Positions 27,134 through 36,353 of a stretch of DNA of 64,000 nucleotides are shown piece by piece. The stretch lies in NCBI GenBank assembly GCA_017856385.1, contig JAFMFD010000006.1, positions 1-64,000 on the forward strand. The letters are read 5' to 3'. Position 1 is the first letter of the stretch. Each line of letters starts with the position of its first letter. The notes under the pieces were generated by a model, which was not told the DNA's origin, searched no databases, and saw only the letters and a program-made list of their open reading frames with translations. Both the position numbers and the translations under genes were made by a program. The stretch is from Actinomycetota bacterium (lineage in GTDB: Bacteria; Actinomycetota; Actinomycetes; S36-B12).

Positions 27134-27367
27134 ATGCCGGAGTCCAATCAACGGGTGTCGAGTTTCTGGGTGTCGGGCATGACGTGCGACCACTGCGTGG
27201 CGGCGGTCACGGAAGAGGTCAGTGCCCTTCCCGGCGTCGAGTCGGTCAGCGTCGACCTTCGCCCCGGCGCCGAGTCCGTCGTCACTGTCGTGAGTGATGT
27301 TGACCTGGCGATCGACGACGTGCGCGCGGCGCTCGACGAGGCCGGGTACGAGCTCGTGGAGACCTGA
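27134..27367 (+). CDS. copZ: Heavy-metal-associated (CopZ-like) copper chaperone
   Basis: 77 residues from ATG 27134 (a GTG at 27125 is equally possible; neither has a good ribosome site, and the gene follows the regulator by only 4-13 nt). It is a single HMA domain with [11 protein letters not shown], the Cys-x-x-Cys pair that binds Cu(I). It would pass copper to the ATPase encoded next, whose start codon overlaps this stop by 1 nt. Confidence 0.9.
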   Translation: MPESNQRVSSFWVSGMTCDHCVAAVTEEVSALPGVESVSVDLRPGAESVVTVVSDVDLAIDDVRAALDEAGYELVET

Positions 27368-29616
27368 TGTCCGAGGTGGACCTGGCGATCACGGGCATGA
27401 CGTGCTCGTCGTGCGCGATGCGCATCGAGAAGAAGCTGAACCGCATGCCCGGCGTGCAGGCCACCGTGAACTTCGCGACCGAGAAGGCTCACGTCGTGCT
27501 GCCCGACGGCACGAGCGTCGGCGACGCGATCGCCGTGGTCGAGGCGACGGGCTACCACGCGGAGGCACCCGTGGTCGACAGCGCGCCAGCGCTGGAGGGT
27601 GACGCCGACGGCGCACCGGCCGACCCGGAGGTGGCCGGCCTGCGCCAGCGCCTGATCGTGAGCACGGTGCTGGCGGTGCCCGTCGTCCTGATGGCCATGG
27701 TGCCGATGCTGCAGTTCACCTACTGGCAGTGGGCCAGCCTGACGCTGGCGGCCCCGGTGGTCGTCTGGGGCGCATGGCCGTTCCACCGGGCTGCCTGGCT
27801 GAATGCGCGCCACCGCGCGGTGACGATGGACACGCTCGTGTCGATCGGCGTGCTCGCCGCATTCCTGTGGTCCCTGTATGCGCTGTTCCTCGGCGGGGCC
27901 GGGGAGCCCGGCATGACGATGTCGTTCACGCTGCTCCCGCACGGCGCCGGGAGCACGCCGGAGATCTACCTCGAGGTGGCAGCGGCGGTCACCGTCTTCC
28001 TGCTGCTCGGCCGCTACCTCGAACTGCGCGCCAAGCGCTCCGCTAGTGCGGCGCTGCGGCAGCTTGCGCAGCTGAGTGCACGGGATGCCGCCGTCCTGCG
28101 CGACGGCGTCGAGGTCCGGGTGCCCGTGGAGTCGCTGCAGGTCGGTGACCTGTTCGTCGTCCGGCCGGGGGAGAAGATCGCGACCGACGGACGCGTCGTG
28201 GAGGGTGCCTCGGCCGTCGACGCGAGCCTGGTGACCGGCGAGCCGGTGCCGGTCGACGTGGGCCCGGGTGACCTCGTCGTCGGCGCGACCCTGAACGCAT
28301 CCGGACGCCTCGTGGTCGAGGCGACGCGCGTCGGCGCGGACACGACCCTCGCGCGGATCACGCAGCTCGTCGAGCAGGCGCAGGCGGGCAAGGCGCCGGT
28401 GCAGAGGCTCGCTGATCGGGTGTCGACCGTGTTCGTGCCGATCGTCCTCGCGCTCGCGCTGCTCACGCTGGTGGGCTGGATCGCCATCACCGGCGACGTG
28501 CAGATGGCGTTCACCGCGGCCGTGGCGGTGCTGATCATCGCCTGCCCCTGCGCGCTGGGCCTGGCGACGCCGACTGCCCTCCTCGTCGGTACCGGCCGGG
28601 GCGCGCAGCTGGGCATCCTCATCAAGGGCCCGCAGGTGCTGGAGTCCACGCGCCTGGCCGACACCATCGTGCTCGACAAGACCGGCACGGTCACGACGGG
28701 ACGCATGACACTCGTCGACGTCGTGACCGACGGGTGGGATCGCAGCGAGGTCCTGCGCCTGGCCGGGGCGCTGGAGGCCGCGTCCGAGCATCCTGTCGCG
28801 CGGGCGATCGCGCAGGCTGCGGTGACGGAGGAAGGCGTGCTGCCATCGGTCGAGTCCTTCACCTCCCGCCAGGGCCGCGGGGTCACGGGGGTGGTCGAGG
28901 GCCACGCCGTCGTCGCCGGGCGGCCGGCGTGGGTCGAGCAGGAGTGGTCGGTCCGGGTGCCGGACCTGCTCGCGCAGGCGCGCGCCCGCGCGGAGGCGGA
29001 GGGCGGCACCGTCATCGTCGTGGCCGTCGACGGGCAGGCTGCAGCGGTGCTGGTGGTGTCCGACGTCGTCAAGCCCGACAGCGCTCAGGCCATCGCGCAC
29101 CTGCGTGCGCTCGGGCTGCGCCCGGTCCTTCTCACGGGCGACCACGCGGCCGCTGCTGAGGCCGTCGCGCGCGCTGCGGGCATCGACGAGGTCATCGCCG
29201 ACGTTCTGCCCGAGGGCAAGGTCGACGTCGTGCGCGAGCTGCAGGAGCAGGGGCGCACGGTCGCGATGGTGGGCGACGGCGTGAACGACGCCGCGGCGCT
29301 GGCCCAGGCCGACCTCGGCATGGCGATGGGCACCGGGACGGACGTCGCGATCGAGGCCGCCGACATCACCCTCGTCCGCGGCACGCTGCTGGCAGTGGTG
29401 GACGCGATCCGGCTGTCACGCCGCACCCTTGCCATCATCAAGGGCAACCTGTTCTGGGCATTCGCCTACAACGTCGCCGCGATCCCGCTGGCCATGGCCG
29501 GGCTGCTGAGTCCGCTCATCGCGGGGGCGGCCATGGCCTTCTCCTCCGTGTTCGTCGTGACCAACAGCCTGCGTCTCCGGCGGTTCCGCGCAATCGACGC
29601 CGGCACTCCTGCATGA
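27367..29616 (+). CDS. copA: Copper-exporting P1B-type ATPase
   Basis: 749 residues. An N-terminal HMA domain with [10 protein letters not shown] is followed by eight predicted membrane helices. The ion site [20 protein letters not shown] (CPC), phosphorylation site [30 protein letters not shown] and [18 protein letters not shown] are all intact. The late helices carry [11 protein letters not shown] and [17 protein letters not shown] (YN and MxxSS), the signature of Cu(I) P1B-1 pumps. It exports Cu(I) across the plasma membrane. It is third in the csoR-like/copZ/copA operon and 7 nt before the PatB-like lyase gene. Confidence 0.95.
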   Translation: MSEVDLAITGMTCSSCAMRIEKKLNRMPGVQATVNFATEKAHVVLPDGTSVGDAIAVVEATGYHAEAPVVDSAPALEGDADGAPADPEVAGLRQRLIVSTVLAVPVVLMAMVPMLQFTYWQWASLTLAAPVVVWGAWPFHRAAWLNARHRAVTMDTLVSIGVLAAFLWSLYALFLGGAGEPGMTMSFTLLPHGAGSTPEIYLEVAAAVTVFLLLGRYLELRAKRSASAALRQLAQLSARDAAVLRDGVEVRVPVESLQVGDLFVVRPGEKIATDGRVVEGASAVDASLVTGEPVPVDVGPGDLVVGATLNASGRLVVEATRVGADTTLARITQLVEQAQAGKAPVQRLADRVSTVFVPIVLALALLTLVGWIAITGDVQMAFTAAVAVLIIACPCALGLATPTALLVGTGRGAQLGILIKGPQVLESTRLADTIVLDKTGTVTTGRMTLVDVVTDGWDRSEVLRLAGALEAASEHPVARAIAQAAVTEEGVLPSVESFTSRQGRGVTGVVEGHAVVAGRPAWVEQEWSVRVPDLLAQARARAEAEGGTVIVVAVDGQAAAVLVVSDVVKPDSAQAIAHLRALGLRPVLLTGDHAAAAEAVARAAGIDEVIADVLPEGKVDVVRELQEQGRTVAMVGDGVNDAAALAQADLGMAMGTGTDVAIEAADITLVRGTLLAVVDAIRLSRRTLAIIKGNLFWAFAYNVAAIPLAMAGLLSPLIAGAAMAFSSVFVVTNSLRLRRFRAIDAGTPA

Positions 29617-29623
29617 TCGGGGC

Positions 29624-30787
29624 GTGAGCCCCTTCGACGTCGATGCGATCACCCTCGCCGGCCTGCGCGAGCGGCAGAGCGCCAAGTACCGGGCGTACCC
29701 GGCCGACGTCATCCCGGCGTGGGTCGCCGAGATGGACTTCCCGCTCGCCCGGCCGATCGCCCGAGCCCTGCACGACGCGATCGACCGGTCCGATACCGGG
29801 TACCAGTCGGGCGAAGGGCTTCGCGAGGCGACCGTCGACTTCTGCGAGGAGGAGTGGGGCTGGACCGTCCCGGGTGCGCGCATCACCGGTGTGCCGGACG
29901 TCCTGACGGGGGTCGACTGGGGGATCCGCCTGCTCACCTCGCGGGGTGACGGGGTCGTCGTGACGACACCCGTCTACCCCCCGTTCTTCAGCACGATCTC
30001 CGACGTCGCCGAGCGCGTCATCGTCGACGTGCCCATGGCTCGAACGCCCGCGGGCGGATACGCCCTCGATCTCGCCGGGCTTGCGGAGGCTTTCGCACGG
30101 CCGGAGGTCACCGGGTTCGTGCTCTGCAGTCCGCACAACCCGTCTGGCACTGTGCCCACGCGCGATGAGCTCTCGACGGTCGCGGCGCTCGCGGCGGAGC
30201 ACGGGGTCGCCGTGATCGCCGACGAGATCCACGCCCCGCTGACCCTCGCGGGCACCGAGCACGTGCCCTACCTCAGCGTCGCGGGGGACGATGCCAACGC
30301 CCTCGCCGTGGTGTCGGCGTCCAAGACATGGAACCTGCCCGGGCTGAAGTGCGCGCAGCTGGTCAGCACGGCCCGAACCAGGCCCGTCGTGCACGACCGA
30401 CTGCCGAAGGAGGTGGTCTACGGCACGGGCCACCTCGGGGTCATCGCCACCGTGGCCGCCTACCGGCAGGGCGGGGCGTGGCGCGCCCAGGTGCTGGGGA
30501 TCCTCGACGGCAACCGGCGCCTGGTCGCCGAGCTGCTGGCCGAGCACCTGCCACGTGCGCGCTACCTGCCCCCGCAGGCGTCCTACCTCGCATGGATCGA
30601 CCTGACGGAGTACGGCCTCGGCGAGGATCCCTCGGTGGTGCTGCTGGAGCGTGCACGCGTGGCGCTCAACGCGGGGCCGACCTTCGGCACCGGCGGCGCG
30701 GGCCATGTGCGCCTGAACATGGGCACGTCACCCGCCGTTCTCACCGAGATCATCGGGCGCATGGGCGCGGGTGTCGGGGCTTCGTAG
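29624..30787 (+). CDS. PatB/MalY-type cystathionine beta-lyase (C-S lyase)
   Basis: 387 residues from GTG 29624, 7 nt after copA. Fold-type-I PLP enzyme: the PLP lysine lies in VVSASKTWNLPGLK, preceded by DEIHAPLTL and CSPHNPSGTVPT; the N-terminal VIPAWVAEMDFPLARPI is the MalY/PatB mark. It cleaves cystathionine or other S-conjugates to a thiol, pyruvate and ammonia. Close packing after the copper/thiol operon could mean shared transcription, bringing a thiol-releasing enzyme under the same repressor. That is inference. Confidence 0.88.
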   Translation: MSPFDVDAITLAGLRERQSAKYRAYPADVIPAWVAEMDFPLARPIARALHDAIDRSDTGYQSGEGLREATVDFCEEEWGWTVPGARITGVPDVLTGVDWGIRLLTSRGDGVVVTTPVYPPFFSTISDVAERVIVDVPMARTPAGGYALDLAGLAEAFARPEVTGFVLCSPHNPSGTVPTRDELSTVAALAAEHGVAVIADEIHAPLTLAGTEHVPYLSVAGDDANALAVVSASKTWNLPGLKCAQLVSTARTRPVVHDRLPKEVVYGTGHLGVIATVAAYRQGGAWRAQVLGILDGNRRLVAELLAEHLPRARYLPPQASYLAWIDLTEYGLGEDPSVVLLERARVALNAGPTFGTGGAGHVRLNMGTSPAVLTEIIGRMGAGVGAS

Positions 30788-30809
30788 TCGATCGTGCTGC
30801 AATGGTGCA

Positions 30810-31400
30810 GTGCCAGCACGCATCCATGCGCGGACCCTCGTCCTCGTCGTCACCTCGGTCGTCGTCGCCGTGATGGCCACACTCCTCGGCACGATCCCTG
30901 CGCAGGCGCAGCCCCGCCCCGGAGTGCCGATGGCACCGTCGACGTCGGGGTATGCGATCGGGGACTCGGTGATGCTCGGTGCGCGGTCGCAGCTGCGCAA
31001 GCGCGGCTTCGTCGTCAACGCTGCGGTGAGCCGACAGTCCTACTCCGGGCCTGCGATGGTGCGCAAGCGCGCACTGAGCCTGCCGCGCGCACTCGTGGTG
31101 CACCTCGGCACCAATGGGACCTTCCCGCTGGACACGTGCCGCCGCATCGTGACGAATGCCGGCATCACGCGGAAGGTCTACCTCGTCACGGTGGCGGTGC
31201 CGCGCTCCTGGGAGAGGTCGAACAACCGGGTGATCCGCCGCTGCGCGGCATCCTTCCCGGCCGGTCGCGTGACCGTCGTGGACTGGAAGGGATTGGTCTC
31301 GCGGCACCGCGCGTGGCTGACCTCGGACGGCTTCCACCTGCGCCCGGACGGGGCCGTGGGCTACGCCCGGCTGATCGCCCGTACGGTCGCCGGGGGCTGA
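30810..31400 (+). CDS. Secreted SGNH-hydrolase-like protein
   Basis: 196 residues from GTG 30810; a longer frame to ATG 30771 overlaps the lyase gene and is less likely. Signal peptide with cleavage near IPAQAQ. Short SGNH blocks are present: GDSVMLGA (Ser), HLGTNG (Asn) and DGFHLRPDGAVGYA (Asp and His of the triad). It resembles the free SGNH domains that follow membrane acyltransferases and may act on O-acyl groups of cell-wall polymers. No acyltransferase gene is next to it. Ribosome site weak. Confidence 0.72.
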   Translation: MPARIHARTLVLVVTSVVVAVMATLLGTIPAQAQPRPGVPMAPSTSGYAIGDSVMLGARSQLRKRGFVVNAAVSRQSYSGPAMVRKRALSLPRALVVHLGTNGTFPLDTCRRIVTNAGITRKVYLVTVAVPRSWERSNNRVIRRCAASFPAGRVTVVDWKGLVSRHRAWLTSDGFHLRPDGAVGYARLIARTVAGG

Positions 31401-31425
31401 TCCCGGGCGTCCGTGGGGGCCTGCA

Positions 31426-31441
31426 TGTGCACCGGGTCACA
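31426..31441. promoter_or_regulatory. CRP/GlxR-like site 1 upstream of pckG
   Basis: TGTGC-ACCGGG-TCACA fits the CRP/GlxR pattern TGTGA-N6-TCACA with one mismatch. It is 146 bp from the pckG start and in line with a second copy 33 bp downstream. Confidence 0.65.
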
Positions 31442-31458
31442 GAAGGGCCAACAAGGCC

Positions 31459-31474
31459 TGTGCCCTTGGTCACA
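31459..31474. promoter_or_regulatory. CRP/GlxR-like site 2 upstream of pckG
   Basis: TGTGC-CCTTGG-TCACA has the same half-sites as site 1. The centres are 33 bp apart, three helical turns, so two dimers would bind the same DNA face. The site is 113 bp from the pckG start. Confidence 0.7.
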
Positions 31475-31586
31475 GACAAGCGCTTTCATGCCCCTTCTGG
31501 CTCGTCGGGTGCGCTCCGCGGGTGCATGCTTTCCTTCACACCCGCGACCACCAGGGCCGCGGCGGTCGATCGCAACGGAGCGGTTC

Positions 31587-33413
31587 ATGACTATCCCCGG
31601 CCTGGAGAACGCCCCCACCAAGAACAAGCAGCTGCTCGAGTGGGTCGAGGAGATCGCGGCCCTGACCAAGCCCGACCGCGTCGTGTGGGCCGACGGCTCC
31701 GACGAGGAGTGGCAGCGCCTCACCTCTGAGATGGTTGACGCTGGCACCTTCATCCGACTCAACCCGGAGATCCGTCCCAACTCCTTCCTCGCGCGCTCGG
31801 ACCCCAGTGACGTCGCCCGCGTCGAGGACCGCACCTTCATCTGCTCGCAGCGCGAGGTCGACGCCGGCCCCACCAACAACTGGGCCGAGCCCGCGGAGAT
31901 GCGCACCACGCTGAAGGGTCTGTTCGACGGCAGCATGCGCGGGCGCACGATGTACGTCATCCCGTTCTCGATGGGGCCGCTGGGCTCGCGCATCTCGCAG
32001 CTCGGTGTCGAGATCTCCGACTCGCCCTACGTCGTGGTGAACATGCGGATCATGACGCGCATGGGCCAGGCCGCTCTCGACGAGATCGGCGAGTTCGGCG
32101 AGTTCGTCCCCGCGGTCCACACCGTGGGCTACCCGCTGGTCGACGCCGACGGCAACCGTCGTGACGACGTCGTGTGGCCGTGCAACGAGACCAAGTACAT
32201 CGTCCACTACCCCGAGACCCGCGAGATCTGGAGCTTCGGCTCCGGCTACGGCGGCAATGCGCTCTTGGGCAAGAAGTGCTTCGCGCTGCGCATCGCGTCG
32301 GCCATGGCCCGCGACGAGGGCTGGATGGCCGAGCACATGCTGATCCTCAAGCTGACCTCGCCGGCGGGCAAGGACCACTACATCACCGCGGCCTTCCCCT
32401 CGGCCTGCGGCAAGACCAACCTGGCCATGCTCGAGCCGACCATCCCCGGCTGGAAGGTCGAGACCGTCGGCGACGACATCGCCTGGATGCGGTTCGGCGA
32501 GGACGGCCGCCTCTACGCCATCAACCCGGAGGCCGGCTTCTTCGGGGTGGCCCCGGGCACGGGCATGGAGACCAATGCCAACGCCGTCAAGACCCTCTAC
32601 GCCAACTGCATCTACACGAACGTCGCACTGACCGACGACGGCGACGTGTGGTGGGAGGGCCTGACACCGGAGACGCCCGCCCACCTGATCGACTGGAAGG
32701 GCAATGACTGGACTCCGGAGTCCAGCGACCCGTCCAGCCATCCGAACGCGCGCTTCACGGCTCCCGCCGGGCAGTGCCCGTCGATCGCCCCGAACTGGGA
32801 GGACCCCGCGGGCGTGCCGATTGAGGCGATCCTCTTCGGCGGCCGTCGCGCCACCAACGTGCCGCTGGTCACCGAGTCGTTCGACTGGGAGCACGGCGTC
32901 TTCATGGGCGCGACGGTGTCCAGTGAGATGACGGCTGCGGCCGTCGGCGGCGTCGGCCAGCTGCGTCGCGATCCGTTCGCGATGCTTCCCTTCTGCGGCT
33001 ACAACATGGCCGACTACTGGGGCCACTGGCTGAAGATCGGCACGTTCACCGACGAGTCGAACCTGCCGCGCATCTACGCGGTCAACTGGTTCCGCAAGGA
33101 CGCCAACGGCAAGTTCCTGTGGCCGGGCTTCGGCGACAACGCGCGCGTGCTCGACTGGGTCATCCGTCGGCTTGAGGGCGACGCGGAGGCCGTCGACACC
33201 CCCATCGGCCGCATCCCGGCCGAGGGCGAGCTGCCGCTCGACGGCGTCAAGGTGACCGAGGAGCAGATGGCCGAGCTGTTCGCCATCGACCCGGCCACCT
33301 GGCTGGCCGAGGCGGATCTCACCGAGGAGTACTTCGACAAGTTCGGAGACCGCGTGCCCCCGCAGCTGCGCGAGCAGCTCGCGGGCCTGCGCGAGCGCCT
33401 CGCCAGCGCCTGA
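31587..33413 (+). CDS. pckG: GTP-dependent phosphoenolpyruvate carboxykinase
   Basis: 608 residues from ATG 31587 with GGAG upstream. The P-loop [12 protein letters not shown] (kinase-1a, active Cys), kinase-2 [25 protein letters not shown] in the substrate site, and the guanine-site [15 protein letters not shown] identify the GTP class. It turns oxaloacetate plus GTP into PEP, the first step of gluconeogenesis. Two CRP/GlxR-like boxes upstream imply carbon-source control. A hairpin at 33427-33461 ends the transcript. Confidence 0.97.
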   Translation: MTIPGLENAPTKNKQLLEWVEEIAALTKPDRVVWADGSDEEWQRLTSEMVDAGTFIRLNPEIRPNSFLARSDPSDVARVEDRTFICSQREVDAGPTNNWAEPAEMRTTLKGLFDGSMRGRTMYVIPFSMGPLGSRISQLGVEISDSPYVVVNMRIMTRMGQAALDEIGEFGEFVPAVHTVGYPLVDADGNRRDDVVWPCNETKYIVHYPETREIWSFGSGYGGNALLGKKCFALRIASAMARDEGWMAEHMLILKLTSPAGKDHYITAAFPSACGKTNLAMLEPTIPGWKVETVGDDIAWMRFGEDGRLYAINPEAGFFGVAPGTGMETNANAVKTLYANCIYTNVALTDDGDVWWEGLTPETPAHLIDWKGNDWTPESSDPSSHPNARFTAPAGQCPSIAPNWEDPAGVPIEAILFGGRRATNVPLVTESFDWEHGVFMGATVSSEMTAAAVGGVGQLRRDPFAMLPFCGYNMADYWGHWLKIGTFTDESNLPRIYAVNWFRKDANGKFLWPGFGDNARVLDWVIRRLEGDAEAVDTPIGRIPAEGELPLDGVKVTEEQMAELFAIDPATWLAEADLTEEYFDKFGDRVPPQLREQLAGLRERLASA

Positions 33414-33426
33414 CCCCACGCCTTGC

Positions 33427-33461
33427 GACGGCGTCGCCCCCTCACCGGGGGCTGCGCCGTC
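33427..33461 (+). terminator. Terminator after pckG
   Basis: GACGGCG (33427-33433) pairs with CGCCGTC (33455-33461), with an inner CCCC/GGGG helix and a short loop, 14 nt after the pckG stop. No T run. Confidence 0.75.
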
Positions 33462-33464
33462 AGC

Positions 33465-33881
33465 ATGCTGCTGGACGTTCTGACCACCAAGACTCCCCGC
33501 GCGGGGCTGCTGCGCGACGCCGCGTTCTATGTGGGCGGCACCGCGAAGTTCAGCGATGCGGGCAGGGACAAGCTCCGTGCCATGGTGTCCGCGATCCCCG
33601 AGGGCGCGACCGATGTCGCGGTGACCGTCGTGGGCGTCTCGACCGCCATGGGCACGCCCGAGGAGAATCTCGAGCTGGCGCGGGATCGCGCCCAGCGCAT
33701 CGTGGACTACCTGAAGGATGCCGGTGTGACCGGCACGTACACGGTGTCGGTCTCGACCACGTTCGACGTGCGCGCAGGCGACAAGGCCCTGGACTCGGTG
33801 GCGATGGACCAGCCGCTTGAGTCCAGCGCAGGCAAGCCGCTGACCTCGGTGGCGATCTCCTTCACCGAGCCCGGGCCTTGA
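33465..33881 (+). CDS. OmpA-C-like domain protein without export signal
   Basis: 138 residues if started at ATG 33465; the open frame extends to a TTG at 33423 inside the pckG terminator. The core FYVGGTAKFSDAGRDKLRAM, then a strand VAVTVVGVST and helix ENLELARDRAQRIVDYLKDAGV, looks like the OmpA C-terminal (peptidoglycan-binding) fold with its beta-alpha repeats. No signal peptide or membrane helix is seen, and the start codon is only 4 nt after the hairpin, with no free ribosome site. It may be a remnant of a longer exported protein or may depend on read-through from pckG. Confidence 0.55.
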   Translation: MLLDVLTTKTPRAGLLRDAAFYVGGTAKFSDAGRDKLRAMVSAIPEGATDVAVTVVGVSTAMGTPEENLELARDRAQRIVDYLKDAGVTGTYTVSVSTTFDVRAGDKALDSVAMDQPLESSAGKPLTSVAISFTEPGP

Positions 33882-33908
33882 TCGGACAGTTCCACTACGG
33901 CGCTGGTG

Positions 33909-34076
33909 TCAGCCAGCGTCCTCCGCTGCGAGCCGCTGAATACGCTCCTCGCGCATCTGGTGGATGAAGTCGTTTAGCTCGTCTCCCGTCAGGCCTATGC
34001 CCTCAGTCGTAATAACGGGATAGCGGATCCCACCGTGGTCCGCCCACTCGACATCGTCATCCGCGACAGCAGCCAT
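33909..34076 (-). CDS. Small acidic protein, unknown (antitoxin-sized)
   Basis: 55 residues from ATG 34076; an ATG at 34103 would add nine residues. The body has WADHGGIRYPVITTEGIGLTG, then a helix LNDFIHQMREERIQRLAAE. Codon use looks less G/C-biased than in the neighbours (several A/T-ending codons). Size, acidity and the beta-then-helix layout recall VapB-like antitoxins, but no toxin gene adjoins it. Function unknown. Confidence 0.5.
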   Translation of the reverse strand: MAAVADDDVEWADHGGIRYPVITTEGIGLTGDELNDFIHQMREERIQRLAAEDAG

Positions 34077-34113
34077 TGCAGCAGAATGCCATGAGCGCCG
34101 CATGAGCGTGGCG

Positions 34114-35109
34114 TCAGGTCAGCGTCGCGACCAGCACGGCCTTGATCGTGTGCATGCGGTTCTCGGCCTGGTCAAACACGATGCTCGCGGGGGAGTCGAA
34201 CACCTCGCTGGTCACCTCGACGCCGTCGACGAGTCCGAAGTCGCGGGCGACCTGCTCGCCGACACCGGTCTCCTGGTCGTGGTACGCCGGCAGGCAGTGC
34301 ATGAACTTCGCGTCGGGGTCGCCGGTCAGCGCCATCATCGCCGCGTCCACGCGGTAGGGCGTCAGCAGTGCGACGCGCTCGGCCCACACCTCCTTGGGCT
34401 CGCCCATCGACACCCAGACGTCGGTGTGCACGAACTCCGCACCCGGGATGCCGACAGCCGGATCCTCGGTCATCGTGATGCGCGCACCTGTCCGCTCGGC
34501 CCAGTCGCGGGCGAGCTGCTGCACGTCGGCGGACGGCCAAAGCTGTTGCGGCGCAACGATTCTCACGTCAGCGCCCATCATGGCGCCCATGACGAGCAGG
34601 GAGTTGCCCATGTTGCTGCGTGCGTCGCCGATGTAGGCGAAGCGCAGCGGAGCGGAGGGGTCGGCGGCGTGCTCGCGCATCGTCAGGAAGTCGGCCAGCA
34701 TCTGGGTGGGGTGCCACTCGTCGCTCAGGCCGTTGTAGACCGGCACGTCGGCGTACTCGGCGAGCCGCTCGACCTTCGTGTGCGCGGACCCGCGGTACTC
34801 GATGGCGTCGTAGATGCGGGAGAGGACGCGCGCGGTGTCGGGGATGGACTCCTTGTGTCCCACCTGGGTCGCGGACGGGTCGAGCACCGTGACGTGGCCG
34901 CCCTGGTCGCGCATCGCGACCTCGAAGGAGATACGGGTGCGGGTGGACGTCTTCTCGAAGATGAGGGCGAGTTGCTTGCCGGTCAGGCGCGGCACCTCGG
35001 TGCCCGCGGCACGTTGGGCCTTCAGCTCCGCGGAGAGCCGCAGCAGCCCGTCGAGCTCTGCTGGCGTGAAGTCCGCTTCCCGCAGGAAGTCCCGTCCGGT
35101 GAGGTCCAC
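34114..35109 (-). CDS. argF: Ornithine carbamoyltransferase
   Basis: 331 residues from GTG 35109; the longer frame to 35190 runs into whiB. The carbamoyl-phosphate loop [30 protein letters not shown], the ornithine loop DVWVSMGEP and the catalytic [12 protein letters not shown] are all present. It forms citrulline from ornithine and carbamoyl phosphate, or the reverse in arginine breakdown. TAGCCT at 35117-35122, 7 nt upstream, suggests leaderless transcription. It stands apart from other arg genes here, so a catabolic or single-gene role is possible. Confidence 0.96.
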   Translation of the reverse strand: MDLTGRDFLREADFTPAELDGLLRLSAELKAQRAAGTEVPRLTGKQLALIFEKTSTRTRISFEVAMRDQGGHVTVLDPSATQVGHKESIPDTARVLSRIYDAIEYRGSAHTKVERLAEYADVPVYNGLSDEWHPTQMLADFLTMREHAADPSAPLRFAYIGDARSNMGNSLLVMGAMMGADVRIVAPQQLWPSADVQQLARDWAERTGARITMTEDPAVGIPGAEFVHTDVWVSMGEPKEVWAERVALLTPYRVDAAMMALTGDPDAKFMHCLPAYHDQETGVGEQVARDFGLVDGVEVTSEVFDSPASIVFDQAENRMHTIKAVLVATLT

Positions 35110-35119
35110 CGGCCGAAGG

Positions 35120-35491
35120 CTACGCGATGCCCAGTGCCCGCGGCGAAATCGCCTCCGCCAGGTCGTCGCCGGCGGCCCGTAGGCCCTCACCGCGCCCGCG
35201 CGGGTAGTGCCGGGAGTCCAGCCGGGCGTAGATCACCTCGCGGTCGTCCTCGGACATCCCGCCCCAGACTCCGTAGGGCTCGCGGGAGCGGATCGCGTAG
35301 TCCGCGCACTCCATGCGGACCGGGCACCCCGCGCAGACCCGCTTGGCCTCGCGGTCACGCCGCAGGCGTGAGGAGCCGCGCTCGTTCTGGGGGTGGAAGA
35401 ACAGCAGGGGGTCGGCCTCACGGCACGCGGCATCCTCCTGCCAGAACCAGTGGGTATCGATGGGCACCTGGGCGAGCGGCTGCTGTGGCAT
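35120..35491 (-). CDS. whiB: WhiB-family iron-sulfur regulator
   Basis: 123 residues. The four cluster cysteines lie in DAACREAD (Cys23) and [15 protein letters not shown] (Cys53, Cys56, Cys62), followed by the turn GVWGGMSE and a basic C-terminal tail. A good GGAGGA site precedes the ATG. WhiB proteins bind a [4Fe-4S] cluster and a sigma factor to tune transcription in Actinomycetota. Length and Cys spacing resemble WhiB1/WhiB2-type. Which paralogue this is cannot be decided from the window. argF follows 10 nt downstream. Confidence 0.95.
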   Translation of the reverse strand: MPQQPLAQVPIDTHWFWQEDAACREADPLLFFHPQNERGSSRLRRDREAKRVCAGCPVRMECADYAIRSREPYGVWGGMSEDDREVIYARLDSRHYPRGRGEGLRAAGDDLAEAISPRALGIA

Positions 35492-35604
35492 GTCGTCCTC
35501 CGTTGTCGACTTCCTCCACGCTAGGTCGCCGTCGACCGCGGCACCAAGGTCAAAGGTCCCGACTTTGCAGGCCGAGGGGCAGGGCCGAGCGCCGCGCCGG
35601 TCGG

Positions 35605-35976
35605 CTAGGGCTGGGGTGGCTGCTGCGCGGCGACCTGCGCGCGGACCTCGTCCATGTTCACGTCGCGGGCAGCCTGGACGAGGTTGACCAGGGCCTTCTC
35701 GGGGAGCGCCCCGGCCTGGGAGAACAGCACGATCCCCTCACGCACCACCATGAGCGTGGGGATGGAGGAGATGGAGAAGGCGCCGGCGAGGCCGGGCTCG
35801 GCCTCGGTGTCGACCTTGCCGAAGACGATGTCGGGGTTGGCGTCGGAGACCTTCTCGAAGACGGGGGCGAAGCTCCGGCAGGGCCCGCACCACGCCGCCC
35901 AGAAGTCCAGCAGGACGATGTCGTTGCCGGAGATGGTCTCGGAGAAGGTGTCCTCGGTGAGGGTCGTCGTCGCCAT
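35605..35976 (-). CDS. trxA: Thioredoxin
   Basis: 123 residues with the active site DFWAAWCGPCRSFAPVF and the cis-Pro segment SSIPTLMVV; a short Gln/Pro-rich tail follows. It reduces protein disulfides in the cytosol. TAGACT at 35983-35988 is 6 nt upstream of the ATG (leaderless pattern). Directly behind this -10 lies a CsoR-type operator at 35990-36011, nearly the same as the one at 26824-26854. So this thioredoxin is probably under the same repressor as the copper/AhpD-like operon, unusual for a housekeeping thioredoxin. Confidence 0.95.
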   Translation of the reverse strand: MATTTLTEDTFSETISGNDIVLLDFWAAWCGPCRSFAPVFEKVSDANPDIVFGKVDTEAEPGLAGAFSISSIPTLMVVREGIVLFSQAGALPEKALVNLVQAARDVNMDEVRAQVAAQQPPQP

Positions 35977-35989
35977 GGCTTGAGTCTAG

Positions 35990-36011
35990 CACATACCCTA
36001 GGGGGTATGTG
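35990..36011. promoter_or_regulatory. CsoR-type operator upstream of trxA
   Basis: CACATACCC-TAGG-GGGTATGTG is a 9-bp perfect dyad. Its 14-bp core TACCCTAGGGGGTA matches the core at the csoR-like promoter (26829-26842) at 12 of 14 positions. It abuts the trxA -10 and lies 36 bp upstream of the divergent DUF3039 -10. Confidence 0.8.
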
Positions 36012-36058
36012 GGGACGGAGTTCCGTGAGGTTCGTCGTTCCCGGCCTACACTCGCCCC

Positions 36059-36334
36059 ATGTCGACGACCCCGCTCGAGACCCCCGGCCTGTCCGGGGGC
36101 ACCCTGCTGGAGGAGCGCACCACCTCGGGTGACGAGGGCGACCACGAGCGCTTCGCCCACTACGTCGAGAAGGACAAGATCGTCGAGAGTGCGGTCATGG
36201 GCACGCCGGTCAAGGCGCTGTGCGGGAAGGTCTGGGTTCCGGGCCGCGATCCGTCCCGCTTCCCCATCTGCCCCGACTGCCAGGAGATCCACGCCAAGCT
36301 GCCGCGCGGCGGCGGGTCCGACGGCGGCTCCTGA
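36059..36334 (+). CDS. DUF3039 protein
   Basis: 91 residues with KALCGKVWVPGRDPSRFPICPDCQEIH, the actinobacterial DUF3039 core. The cysteines (LCGK, ICPDCQ) look like a small zinc site. TACACT at 36047-36052 lies 6 nt before the ATG, so the mRNA is probably leaderless. Function of the family is unknown. It diverges from trxA across the CsoR-type operator, so it may share that control. Confidence 0.88.
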   Translation: MSTTPLETPGLSGGTLLEERTTSGDEGDHERFAHYVEKDKIVESAVMGTPVKALCGKVWVPGRDPSRFPICPDCQEIHAKLPRGGGSDGGS

Positions 36335-36353
36335 TCTGCGCACGGTGACCCGC

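Noticed and set aside
27148-29145. 665-residue minus-strand open frame
   Set aside because: Antisense to copZ/copA with intact motifs on the plus strand; shadow frame.
31536-33419. 627-residue minus-strand open frame
   Set aside because: Antisense to pckG, which has all catalytic motifs.
34102-36132. 676-residue plus-strand open frame
   Set aside because: Runs antisense through argF, whiB and trxA; no domain of its own.
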